The position numbers and the translations under genes were made by a program. Source: Chromatiales bacterium (GTDB lineage: Bacteria > Pseudomonadota > Gammaproteobacteria > Chromatiales > Chromatiaceae). Taken from it: a stretch of DNA of 60,448 nucleotides. Every line of letters starts with the position of its first letter. Position 1 is the first letter of the stretch. The stretch is taken from assembly GCA_028280505.1 (NCBI GenBank), contig JANQLO010000041.1:1-60448 (forward strand). The letters are read 5' to 3'. A model generated the notes under the pieces. It made no database searches and was not told where the DNA came from. It saw only the letters and a program-made list of their open reading frames with translations. Shown here one piece after another: positions 52,956-60,448 of this stretch.

Positions 52956-54094
52956 TTTGGATGGTCATTATCGGATGATTGCATGCGGAGTTCGGCGAAA
53001 GCCTTGACTGGACCATTGTTGTTGTCATGCATGTAAAACTGATCGATCAAGGTGCCTTTGTATTTCTCGCGAACTGCGAGATACGAGTCTTTAACCTCTC
53101 TATCCCAGCCCCATTTCTCCTTCCAGTAAGCGAGATGGTCGCCATAGCCGCTGAAATGGATGTTGTCGCTTTTTTTTGCAGCCGCCGCCGAGTTGGGAAC
53201 GATGGCGTACTTGTACTTCAGGTCTTGACAATTGAATAAATAGACGTCGGGCATAGCGATATTGAAAATATTGTTTTGTAGAAACTGCATTCCGATATCA
53301 TCCGCCCACAAATGAAGTCGGTAACGGTCTGAAACGGATACAAACCGGGAAAACAGATCTCTGTTGATCATGAAACCCATGTCTGACACACATTCGACGC
53401 TAAATGGCGAGCCGTCGATGGCGTCCATGAATGACTGGGGGAGGTCGTCGTCGTACCAATTTCGATTGAACGGAAGTTTGGCCAAGGCTGCCCTCCCCAT
53501 CAATCCTTGCGAATGGCCTGTCTGTTTCCATCTTGCTATTGCAGTTCGCGTCAGTCGGTAGTCAAGATGATTGAACCCAATCATGCCAAACTGTGAGTAA
53601 CCCGGATTCGAGGCAATTTTATTGATGATGCCGGTAAAGTCGTTGGATACAGGATAATTGTCGTGTGTGATATGCAGAATCATAGAGGCTGCATAGTTGT
53701 TGGAGTCGAGATAATCGACGAGTGTCTTCAGGCCCCATTGCAGTCCGGCTTTGGTGTTTTTCAGGAATACTATATTGTTCTGTCGGCATATCTCTTTGCC
53801 GAGCTTCAGTTGTTCCGGTGAAGAGTTGTCGTCGATGTTGAACGTCAGGAATTTACTGAGTTCATTGTTGTTCAGTAATTCGCCTGCAAGCATCTCGTAG
53901 TTGTTTCTGCTGGAGATGTACAGGACCACATTGTCTTTGTGTATGGCGTCCTCACTGTGGGGTCTGCACCCGGCGGTCGCGGGTTTACATGCAGGAGCGA
54001 TGAAGTATTGGTCGAAACGGGTGAACTTCAGTGGGTTGATGGATCGCAAAAAGCTTCTGATTGCACGCAAATTATTGGCGATTGCGTTTTTCAT
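52952..54094 (-). CDS. GT-A-fold glycosyltransferase-like protein
   Basis: About 380 residues (from the ATG at 54094; the frame could begin at a TTG overlapping the upstream stop at 54109). The strand-rich segments VVLYISSRNNYEMLAGELL, FLTFNIDDNSSPEQLKLGKEIC, NTKAGLQWGLKTLVDYL and SMILHITHDNYPVSN give the usual GT2 topology, with HDN where a DxD would be. The second half has SVECVSDMGFMINRDLFSRF and LHLWADDIGMQFLQNNIFNIAMP, an acceptor block like that of GT2 enzymes. No family is certain. It sits between the epimerase and the ABC flippase genes and is surely part of the glycan operon. Confidence 0.65.
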   Translation of the reverse strand: MKNAIANNLRAIRSFLRSINPLKFTRFDQYFIAPACKPATAGCRPHSEDAIHKDNVVLYISSRNNYEMLAGELLNNNELSKFLTFNIDDNSSPEQLKLGKEICRQNNIVFLKNTKAGLQWGLKTLVDYLDSNNYAASMILHITHDNYPVSNDFTGIINKIASNPGYSQFGMIGFNHLDYRLTRTAIARWKQTGHSQGLMGRAALAKLPFNRNWYDDDLPQSFMDAIDGSPFSVECVSDMGFMINRDLFSRFVSVSDRYRLHLWADDIGMQFLQNNIFNIAMPDVYLFNCQDLKYKYAIVPNSAAAAKKSDNIHFSGYGDHLAYWKEKWGWDREVKDSYLAVREKYKGTLIDQFYMHDNNNGPVKAFAELRMQSSDNDHPN

Positions 54095-54105
54095 TATTCC
54101 GTTTC

Positions 54106-55065
54106 TCAAAGAATATGCTCATTATACCAATCCTTGTAAATGCGCAATCCTTCATCTATTTCCACTTGCGGCCGCCAATTCAGTTCCGTGCTCATTTTCT
54201 CTAGGTTCGGCAGGCGGGAATAAACCTTGTCCCAGCTCCGTTGCGGGGTGTGCTCAATACCTGCAGGGTTCCCGGTGATCCGGTTGATTTTCTGGGCAAG
54301 TTCAATGCTGGATACCGGCGTGTCGTTGCCAATGTTGATCACGCAGCTCTTGTGAGTTTCCAGTCGGAGGTTGTACATGGACTTAATGAGTCCTCTGACG
54401 GTATCGCTGACAAATGTGTAACTTCTGATGGACTTCCCGTTGCCGTGTACCGTGAGAGGCCGTTTATCCATGGCGAGCCTGAAGAAGTTGGGGACCACGC
54501 TTCTGTACTCGCCCGGAAAATCAAAGGGACCGTATGTGTTGAATAGCCGTGCAGAGACCGTTTCCAATCCATAGTGCTCGCTGAAGAACTCCATGTACTG
54601 TTCACCCAGCAGTTTGGTTATGGCGTATGGCGTGTCCAGGTTGCCGGTTCTGGGTTCGGTCATGTCGGCAAGGTTGCCGTAGACGCAGGAACTCGATGTG
54701 TAAACGATGCGGTCGACATTGGCTTTGACGCAATGCTCGAGAACCTTAATTGTCCCTTCGCCGTTGGTTCTCAGATCTTTAACCGGAAAGTCGACGGAGT
54801 TCTGGTTTGCAAAAAGGGCGGCCAGGTGGAAAACCTTTCGGGGCTTGTAGGAAAACGCCTCCTCGAGACTGGTGCTGTCGCCGATATCGCCTTCAATAAG
54901 AATTGTGTTGGCGAGGCCTGATAGGTTGTTCCGGAAGCCGGAACTGAAGTCGTCGAGTATGACGATTGTCGACTGATTATCGAGTTTCGCCAGTTCCCTT
55001 ACCAGGTTGGAGCCTATGACTCCCGCACCACCGGTGACCAGGACATTTTCGCTGCCGTCTGTCAT
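54106..55065 (-). CDS. NAD-dependent sugar epimerase/dehydratase (extended SDR)
   Basis: A 319-residue extended short-chain dehydrogenase: TGGAGVIGS (11-19), Asp pair ILDDFSSG, DIGD near 60, HLAALFANQ, S124-S126, and the catalytic Y147/K151 (YAITK), then RLFNTYGPFDFPGEYRSVVPNFF typical of UDP-glucose 4-epimerase/WbpP-type enzymes. It interconverts nucleotide sugars in the cytoplasm; the exact substrate is open. It is the first gene of the minus-strand glycan operon and lies 64 bp after the truncated gene. Confidence 0.9.
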   Translation of the reverse strand: MTDGSENVLVTGGAGVIGSNLVRELAKLDNQSTIVILDDFSSGFRNNLSGLANTILIEGDIGDSTSLEEAFSYKPRKVFHLAALFANQNSVDFPVKDLRTNGEGTIKVLEHCVKANVDRIVYTSSSCVYGNLADMTEPRTGNLDTPYAITKLLGEQYMEFFSEHYGLETVSARLFNTYGPFDFPGEYRSVVPNFFRLAMDKRPLTVHGNGKSIRSYTFVSDTVRGLIKSMYNLRLETHKSCVINIGNDTPVSSIELAQKINRITGNPAGIEHTPQRSWDKVYSRLPNLEKMSTELNWRPQVEIDEGLRIYKDWYNEHIL

Positions 55066-55128
55066 AGCCCGCTCCCGAATTTGATGTATTCGTCAACAAT
55101 GGTCGTTTTGTACGGCGGCAAGAACAGA

Positions 55129-55436
55129 TCACCTCCTATGAGATGAAAATGGAACGAATCTTCCCAAATCGAAAGATGTTTCATAGTCACCCATGTGCGT
55201 GGCATAGAGTTGAAATACATCGGCCGGTTCCGTGAATAGACTTTTCAATCGGTATCCCAACAATCGCGCCCGGTTGATAAGTTCGGGTTCGATGGGTTTG
55301 GTGACCCAGGGCATCTGGTTGTTCTTTACCGGCCATTCCACAAACAAGAACTCGGGTATGCTGTACAGTGTGTTGCCCCGGATCGTGAATATCCAGCGGT
55401 GGTGTGGGTAGCCGATATGGAAATCCGCTCGGCCCG
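55129..55436 (-). pseudogene. 5'-truncated gene cut by the IS remnant
   Basis: On the minus strand a frame open from the IS junction at about 55436 to a stop at 55129 reads ADFHIGYPHHRWIFTIRG, LYSIPEFLFVEWP, VTKPIEPELINRARLLGYRL and FQLYATHMGDYETSFDLGRF, a protein-like composition with no start codon context. The first part of the gene has been lost where the IS copy ends. I do not recognise the family. The fragment is in a different frame from the apparent C-terminal part of the transposase frame that crosses it. Confidence 0.65.
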
Positions 55437-55843
55437 ACCAGATGGCAGGCCGGTCGTTCGCTCAACTGGAAGTGTTCCACCAGCCGTGCCGTGATCGGCT
55501 TCTTCCGTGCGGGCTTCACCACTTTTTTAACAATGCGTCCTTCATGACTTAGACTTCGGGTAACTTGTCGGCCAGCAGTTTCTTCGGCTTGGTGTTCTCG
55601 CTCTCCGGCTCGCGTGGCATCGTTGGCTTCCGGCCCCGCGTAACTGCTGCGCCAGTTGCAAAAGGTGCCATTCGAGATACCAAGCTCTCGGCAGATGTCA
55701 TCCGCCTTGGTACCGGCCTCATGCTGCTTGATGGCCTTGATGATTTGTTTTTTGCTGTAGCGCTTCTTCATTATGAGATCTCCTGATCAGTCGATTATCG
55801 GGAAATCTCATCCAAGTGGTGATGCTCATTGCGGGGAAAGGTT
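55437..55843 (-). mobile_element. Degraded IS3-family element, right copy (5' half)
   Basis: Reading from 55843 leftward: the same leader as in the left copy, then orfA from the ATG at 55771 (KKRYSKKQIIKAIKQHEAG, ICRELGISNGTFCNWRSSYAG), a clear IS3 OrfA helix-turn-helix. A frameshift follows (the continuation ENTKPKKLLADKLPEV is in another frame and hits a stop), then the start of OrfB (KKVVKPARKK, LVEHFQLSERPACHLVG) before homology ends at about 55437. The long frame 55187-55771 therefore joins transposase with unrelated sequence and is not a real gene. Confidence 0.82.
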
Positions 55844-57018
55844 AATCGGCAACTTCGTCTTCACAGAGCGCGGATCGGGATGACCTTCCTGAATCACTCC
55901 CCGACATATCAATCCTTATCGAGCTTTCGCCGTAATTACCGTCGGGCTACCGGCAGATTCTGCGGAATCGCCGAATAGGCTCACCGACTGAACCAGCGGG
56001 GTCATAAGCCGGGAGCGGTTTCCTGGTTCGGGGGCAAATCCCATGTCATGGCCGGTTATGCGATTCTCCCCTTATCACCAAATCATGGGTCGTAAAGCAC
56101 CATTTTTCACCCGATTTCAGGCTAACCAAAGTTAGCTGCAGCCCGTTATGTCCAGCTCCAGCCGAACAATCGAGGCATTATATCATTTCGAACAGGCTTC
56201 AGAAGCCGTGGCGAATGTTTTTCCGCTTGAGTGGTTGGACTTTGCGGGTAGAACAGGCACGGGCCTTGGTGAAAGGACTATGATCGTTTTACAGAATAGT
56301 GAGCCCGTCTAGCCTGTTTATGATTGCCCTGTGCATTTCCCGTCGTTTTTTCTCTCCGTCTCTGCCGGAAAAGTTTGCATGCGGCGGGTTATAGGTCCCA
56401 TCGATCCGTGAGATTTGGATGCTCACCTTTCTACATCCCGAAGAAATGCGTATGGATTCCATGTGCCTTCACCCAGTATCCGTGGGTCGGGCACGAACGA
56501 CGGAGCCTCTGGTGCGCCGCCTGATGAGGTGTTATCCCGATCTGCCGAATGTCATAACAGGCACAATCCCTGCCGGATCGGCATGAGGCTCTGTGTCAGG
56601 GAAGTGTTGCATTGCCATTTCCCGCCGGATCTGTCGTTTGCAATCAATCGTTTACCGGAGAGGACCCATCCCCGGATTGTGATCATTATGGAATCGGAGA
56701 TCCGGCTCAAGCCGCCAGCCGCCGTCGCGGGGTCGGCACATCATCAGGCGCAGACGGCTTGCCTCGGGCTCCGAACCTTCGATGACCTCTTCGAGATGGC
56801 GTTGGAGGAGTTCCTTGAGCGTGGTCGACTCAGCCTCGGCACGGGTCGCCCTTCTTTCGGATCTGTGCCTGCCGCTGATAGGGGCCGCGTTTTCTGAAGG
56901 GGGCATCGCCACACTCCGTTCGTTCGTGAGTGGGTGTGACGACGCTACGACAAATAATCGTTTGGGAACCGGGTCGAGGAACGAGGAGTATCGTGGTTTC
57001 TCGACGATCGATTTGATT
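55844..57018. other. Gene-poor right flank of the island
   Basis: Apart from a doubtful small frame at 56652-56906, I see no gene. A 6-bp inverted repeat with a 4-nt loop lies at 56121-56136 (GCTAAC/GTTAGC). No integrase or recombinase remnant could be recognised. Confidence 0.4.
56652..56906 (-). CDS. Doubtful small protein
   Basis: An 84-residue frame from ATG 56906, preceded by GGAG at a reasonable distance (CGGAGTGTGGCG). The composition is charged, with one amphipathic helix (TTLKELLQRHLEEVIEGSE) and a C-terminal RPRDGGWRLEPDLRF. Third positions are only moderately GC-rich. I recognise no family and it may not be expressed; it is listed because it is the only frame in the right flank with a credible start. 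Confidence 0.35.
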   Translation of the reverse strand: MPPSENAAPISGRHRSERRATRAEAESTTLKELLQRHLEEVIEGSEPEASRLRLMMCRPRDGGWRLEPDLRFHNDHNPGMGPLR

Positions 57019-57093
57019 TGGTGGGCGCGGCTGGGTTCGAACCAGCGACCCCTGCCGTGTGAAGGCAGTGCTCTCCCACTGAGCTACGCGCCC
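57019..57093 (-). tRNA. tRNA-Val (anticodon CAC)
   Basis: On the minus strand: acceptor GGGCGCG/CGCGCCC fully paired, D arm GCTC...GAGC, anticodon stem CTGCC/GGCAG with loop TTCACAC (anticodon CAC, reads GUG), T arm GCTGG-TTCGAAC-CCAGC and encoded CCA. It is divergent from gltX, as the val tRNA genes are at the E. coli gltX locus. It is the likely attachment target of the island to its left. Confidence 0.95.
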
Positions 57094-57191
57094 CTCTCGA
57101 ACGAGAAGCGGAAATGTTAGATGGACTATGGTAACTGGTCAATCTCAAGCAGGCTGATAAAATCCGACGTTTGGCCATTCGTAGCTGCTTT

Positions 57192-58589
57192 ATGACCATC
57201 AAGACCCGTTTTGCCCCCAGCCCTACCGGTTATTTGCATGTCGGTGGTGCGCGCACCGCGTTGTTTTCTTGGTTGTACGCCCGTAAGCACGGTGGCAAGT
57301 TTGTGCTGCGTATCGAGGATACCGACCTAGAACGCTCGACGCAGGATTCGGTCAACGCCATCCTCGAAGGCATGACTTGGCTGGGGTTGGAATATGACGA
57401 AGGGCCTTTCTACCAGACTCATCGTTTCGAGCGCTACAACGAGGTCATCGGCTTGTTGCTCGACAAGGGGTTGGCGTACCGCTGCAGCTGCAGCAAGGAA
57501 CGCTTGACCGGTCTGCGCGAGCAGCAGATGGCAAACAAGGAAAAGCCACGCTACGATGGCCATTGTCGCGATCGTGATATCAACCCCGATGAGCCGCATG
57601 TCATTCGCTTTCGTAATCCGCTGGACGGCGATGTCGAGATCGGTGATCTGATCCGTGGTCGTGTGGTGGTTGCCAACAGCGAGTTGGATGATCTGGTGAT
57701 CCGTCGGACGGACGGCTCGCCGACTTACAATCTGACGGTGGTTGTCGACGACCACGACATGGGTATCACCCATGTGATCCGGGGTGATGACCATCTCAAC
57801 AACACTCCGCGTCAGATCAATATGCTGAACGCGCTCGATTGGGATGTGCCGCATTATGCGCATGTGCCGATGATTCTGGGCGACGATGGAGCACGGCTTT
57901 CCAAACGACATGGCGCGGTCAGCGTGATGCAGTATTTGAAAGACGGCTTTTTACCCGAGGCATTGCTGAACTATCTGGTAAGGCTGGGTTGGTCGCATGG
58001 TGACCAAGAATTGTTCTCGTTGGACGAGATGATCCGTTTATTCGATCTCGATGCGGTCAATCGCGCGCCTTCGACCTTCAATACGGAAAAACTACGTTGG
58101 TTGAATCAGCAGTATCTCAAGAGTGCCGATCCAGATCGGGTTGCGCACCTGCTATCATCGCACTTGGGCGATTTGGGTATCGATCCGACAGAAGGTCCCG
58201 AGCTGACTGCCGTGATTGAAGCACAACGTGAGCGTGCGACCACCTTGATCGAATTAGCCGAGATCTCAGCCTTCTATTATCGCGAGTTCGATCGATTCGA
58301 TGAAAAAGCGGCTAAAAAGGCCTTTAAGGCCGGGGCAGCCGAGGCTCTGCAAGTGGTGAGTGAGAAGCTCGCCGCACTTGCGATTTGGGACCGCGAAACG
58401 ATTCATGCGGTGATCGAAACTACGGTCAAAGAATTGGGCGTGGGATTCGGCAAGGTCGCTATGCCGTTGCGCACTGCGGTAACCGGGGGCGCGCCATCGC
58501 CGGATCTCGATCTGACGGTATTTCTGGTTGGTAAAGAGGCGACCTTGCGTCGAATCGGCCGTGCTATTGCCCATATCGGCGGTAATTGA
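57192..58589 (+). CDS. gltX: Glutamyl-tRNA synthetase
   Basis: A 465-residue class I aminoacyl-tRNA synthetase, the usual bacterial length. The HIGH-type motif is in [21 protein letters not shown] (residues 6-26), IEDTD follows, the four-Cys zinc site of E. coli-type enzymes is partly visible (CSCSKERL ... HCRD), and the KMSKS-type motif is LSKRHG. It charges tRNA-Glu with glutamate. The ATG at 57192 gives the standard N-terminus [13 protein letters not shown]; the seven codons upstream in the frame do not fit. It is followed by glnS with an overlap or gap of under 30 bp, so the two related synthetases are probably cotranscribed. Confidence 0.97.
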   Translation: MTIKTRFAPSPTGYLHVGGARTALFSWLYARKHGGKFVLRIEDTDLERSTQDSVNAILEGMTWLGLEYDEGPFYQTHRFERYNEVIGLLLDKGLAYRCSCSKERLTGLREQQMANKEKPRYDGHCRDRDINPDEPHVIRFRNPLDGDVEIGDLIRGRVVVANSELDDLVIRRTDGSPTYNLTVVVDDHDMGITHVIRGDDHLNNTPRQINMLNALDWDVPHYAHVPMILGDDGARLSKRHGAVSVMQYLKDGFLPEALLNYLVRLGWSHGDQELFSLDEMIRLFDLDAVNRAPSTFNTEKLRWLNQQYLKSADPDRVAHLLSSHLGDLGIDPTEGPELTAVIEAQRERATTLIELAEISAFYYREFDRFDEKAAKKAFKAGAAEALQVVSEKLAALAIWDRETIHAVIETTVKELGVGFGKVAMPLRTAVTGGAPSPDLDLTVFLVGKEATLRRIGRAIAHIGGN

Positions 58590-58618
58590 GTGGCAGATTA
58601 TTTTTGGGAAAAGCAGCC

Positions 58619-60289
58619 ATGAGTGGTGTCGGCAACAAGCCAACGAATTTCATCCGCCAAATCATCGATCAGGATCTGGCCAGTGGGAAGCACGCCGAGG
58701 TCCATACAAGGTTTCCGCCTGAGCCCAACGGTTATTTGCATATTGGTCATGCAAAATCGATTGTGCTCAATTTCGGGCTGATCGAAGATTATCCGGGCAC
58801 TTGCAATTTACGATTCGACGACACCAATCCGGCGAAAGAGGAAGAGGAGTTCGTCGAGGCGATCAAGGCCGATGTCAACTGGCTCGGCTACCAGTGGAAG
58901 GAACTCCGTTTCGCGTCCGACTACTTCGAACAACTTTATGATTATGCCGTTGAGCTCATTCGAACCGGCAAGGCCTTCATTTGCGATCTGACGCCGGAGC
59001 AGGTGCGTGACTACCGTGGCACATTGACTGAACCGGGCCGGGAAAGTCCTTATCGGGAACGCCCGGTCGATGAGAATCTCGACTTGTTCGCGCGCATGCG
59101 TGCCGGTGAGTTTGAAGACGGTGCCCGCACGCTACGGGCGCGCATCGATATGGCTTCGCCGAACATCAATATGCGCGATCCGACGCTGTACCGTATTCGT
59201 CATGGCTTGATTCATCACCAGACCGGCGATGAGTGGTGCATCTACCCGATGTACGATTACACGCATCCGATCTCGGATGCGATCGAGGGGATTACCCATT
59301 CGCTTTGCACGCTCGAATTCGAAGATCATCGACCATTGTACGATTGGGTGCTCGACAACATCAGTATCGGTTGCCATCCGCGCCAGATCGAGTTCTCCAG
59401 GCTCAACCTCGAATACACGGTGATGAGCAAACGCAAGCTGACTCAATTGGTGCAAGAGAATCGGGTGAACGGTTGGGACGACCCCAGGATGCCAACCATT
59501 GCCGGGCTGCGTCGACGCGGCTATACGCCGGAATCGATCCGTGCTTTTTGTGATGCCATCGGGATTACCAAATCCGAGGGCACGGTTGAGATGGGCGTGC
59601 TCGAAAACAGCATTCGCAGCCATCTCGATGCCGTGGCGCCGCGTCGTATGGCGGTCCTGGATCCGCTCAAGCTGGTGATCACGAACTTCCCGGAAGATAC
59701 CGACGAGATCTTGTCGGCAAATAATCATCCTAAAGACGAATCGCTCGGCAGCCGCGAGTTGAGTCTGTCCCGTGAGGTCTATATCGACCGTGCGGACTTT
59801 CGTGAAACGGCAAACAAAAAATACAAACGTCTGGTGCTGAACGGTGAGGTACGGCTGCGCAATGCGTATGTGATCCGTTGTGACGAAGCGATCAAAGACG
59901 AAGCCGGAAACATCGTGGAACTGCACTGTACCTACGATCCCGACACCCTGGGCAAGAATCCCGAAGGGCGCAAAGTGCGTGGCGTCATCCACTGGGTGTC
60001 CGCTAAACATGGCCAATCTGTCGAGGTGAGATTGTACGACCGTTTGTTCCGGTCGCCCGAGCCCGGCAGAGAAGGCGATTTTCACGACGACATCAATCCC
60101 GATTCGCTCAAGATTCTGACAGGGTGCATGGTCGAACCCGGTTTAGCGCAGGCCGCTGACGGCGAGCGCTTCCAGTTTGAACGCGAAGGTTACTTTTGTC
60201 TCGACAGTGTCGATAGCACGCCTGACAAACCGGTGTTCAACCGGGTCGTCTCGTTACGCGATTCCTGGGGCGGCAGTAACGAGAATTGA
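58619..60289 (+). CDS. glnS: Glutaminyl-tRNA synthetase
   Basis: A 556-residue enzyme (E. coli GlnS is about 554) that charges tRNA-Gln directly. The HIGH motif lies in [17 protein letters not shown], followed by [44 protein letters not shown] and the KMSKS-type VMSKRKL; the C-terminal anticodon-binding beta barrels follow ([20 protein letters not shown]). The ATG at 58619 gives the family N-terminus; the frame also opens with a TTG overlapping the gltX stop at 58586. The presence of GlnS means that this organism need not rely on the GatCAB route for Gln-tRNA. Confidence 0.97.
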   Translation: MSGVGNKPTNFIRQIIDQDLASGKHAEVHTRFPPEPNGYLHIGHAKSIVLNFGLIEDYPGTCNLRFDDTNPAKEEEEFVEAIKADVNWLGYQWKELRFASDYFEQLYDYAVELIRTGKAFICDLTPEQVRDYRGTLTEPGRESPYRERPVDENLDLFARMRAGEFEDGARTLRARIDMASPNINMRDPTLYRIRHGLIHHQTGDEWCIYPMYDYTHPISDAIEGITHSLCTLEFEDHRPLYDWVLDNISIGCHPRQIEFSRLNLEYTVMSKRKLTQLVQENRVNGWDDPRMPTIAGLRRRGYTPESIRAFCDAIGITKSEGTVEMGVLENSIRSHLDAVAPRRMAVLDPLKLVITNFPEDTDEILSANNHPKDESLGSRELSLSREVYIDRADFRETANKKYKRLVLNGEVRLRNAYVIRCDEAIKDEAGNIVELHCTYDPDTLGKNPEGRKVRGVIHWVSAKHGQSVEVRLYDRLFRSPEPGREGDFHDDINPDSLKILTGCMVEPGLAQAADGERFQFEREGYFCLDSVDSTPDKPVFNRVVSLRDSWGGSNEN

Positions 60290-60370
60290 ACGCCTTGGCG
60301 GTGAACGAAAAAAATGGGGTCGGCACTGGACAAGGTACGGAGGCTGGCATACCATACGCGCCTCGTTTGA

Positions 60371-60446
60371 GGGGCCATAGCTCAGCTGGGAGAGCGCAAC
60401 ACTGGCAGTGTTGAGGTCGGCGGTTCGATCCCGCCTGGCTCCACCA
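60371..60446 (+). tRNA. tRNA-Ala (anticodon GGC)
   Basis: 76 nt: acceptor GGGGCCA/TGGCTCC (one G-T pair), D arm GCTC...GAGC, anticodon stem CAACA/TGTTG with loop CTGGCAG (anticodon GGC, reads GCC/GCU), T arm GGCGG-TTCGATC-CCGCC and encoded CCA. It lies 81 bp after glnS on the same strand. E. coli alaW/alaX, with the same anticodon, also lie by gltX. Confidence 0.95.
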
Positions 60447-60448
60447 AA

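Larger units (their letters stand above)
41519..57093. mobile_element. Putative genomic island bounded by tRNA-Val and a decayed copy of it
   Basis: The left edge is a degenerate full-length tRNA-Val copy (41519-41593) and the right edge an intact tRNA-Val(CAC) (57019-57093), both on the minus strand; the 3'-terminal 23 nt including CCA are identical. The tRNA's 3' end faces the interior, as expected for elements that insert at tRNA 3' ends. Interior DNA is more AT-rich than the flanks and holds a surface-glycan gene cluster, two degraded IS3 copies, a truncated gene and stretches of decayed DNA. No integrase gene is seen, so the island is probably fixed. An ancient tRNA duplication split by later insertions is the alternative. 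Confidence 0.6.

Noticed and set aside
55187-55771. A single 194-codon transposase-like gene
   Set aside because: Only the first third is OrfA in frame; the middle is frameshifted, and the end crosses out of the IS into an unrelated truncated gene read in the wrong frame.
56782-57120. A 112-codon plus-strand frame ending across the tRNA-Val gene
   Set aside because: Its C-terminal part is the reverse of a tRNA, a well-known source of false proteins; no start signal.
1-60448. CRISPR arrays, prophage structural genes, replication origin
   Set aside because: No regularly spaced repeats, phage gene order, or DnaA-box clusters were seen anywhere in the window.

Overview
This 60 kb window looks like the chromosome of a PHA-storing gammaproteobacterium, probably a carbon-fixing and possibly sulfur-oxidising Chromatiales-like lineage; the exact taxon cannot be read from the sequence. 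The hints are a phasin plus acetoacetyl-CoA reductase pair, an SbtA/SbtB-type bicarbonate uptake pair, a class I cytochrome c, a haem-type DUF3365 GGDEF/EAL sensor, and a gltX locus flanked by tRNA-Val and tRNA-Ala much as in enterobacteria. The core DNA is GC-rich; one block (about 41.5-57.1 kb) is visibly more AT-rich.

Layout. 1-6.2 kb: the C-terminus of an RTX protein, a DUF2889 gene divergent from a phasin/phaB pair (with a striking operator-like palindrome), a LysR regulator, a DUF599 membrane protein, and a coupled pair (AIG2/GGCT-like protein and a kinase-fold-like protein). 6.4-24.7 kb: a three-gene unit made of a small exported protein, a CsgG-like outer-membrane channel protein and a 5,549-residue exported giant. 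The giant carries an Ig/cadherin-like module, very long helical/coiled-coil regions, a protein-kinase-like domain, two nucleotidyltransferase-like domains and a C-terminal C39/papain-like cysteine peptidase domain. I consider this the best candidate for an undescribed system: a giant multi-effector or surface protein paired with its own curli-type channel. 25-29.4 kb: an RND efflux adaptor and pump. 29.4-31.8 kb: sbtA-sbtB, bracketed by an intact small membrane-protein gene and a fragment related to its 3' end. 31.9-38.4 kb: a Rieske-GltB fusion, a CPA1 antiporter, DUF5996, a nucleoside-recognition membrane protein, cytochrome c, and a helical protein overlapping a 990-residue GGDEF/EAL sensor (38.4-41.4 kb).

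41.5-57.1 kb reads as a genomic island. An intact tRNA-Val(CAC) lies at the right end and a decayed full-length copy of it, in the same orientation and with an identical 3' end, lies at the left end. Inside, two degraded copies of one IS3-family element in inverted orientation enclose a cell-surface glycan locus. Nine tightly packed minus-strand genes encode an epimerase, a GT-A-like protein, an ABC flippase, a sialyltransferase-like protein, a GT4, a NeuB-type synthase, a glycosyltransferase fused to a cytidylyltransferase-like domain, a NeuA-type cytidylyltransferase and a D-2-hydroxyacid dehydrogenase; a methyltransferase lies on the other strand. The pathway from NeuB to a CMP-activated nonulosonic acid and its transfer and export is visible, but the enzymes that would make the NeuB substrate are not in the window, so the sugar's identity is open. 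The window ends with gltX, glnS and tRNA-Ala(GGC).
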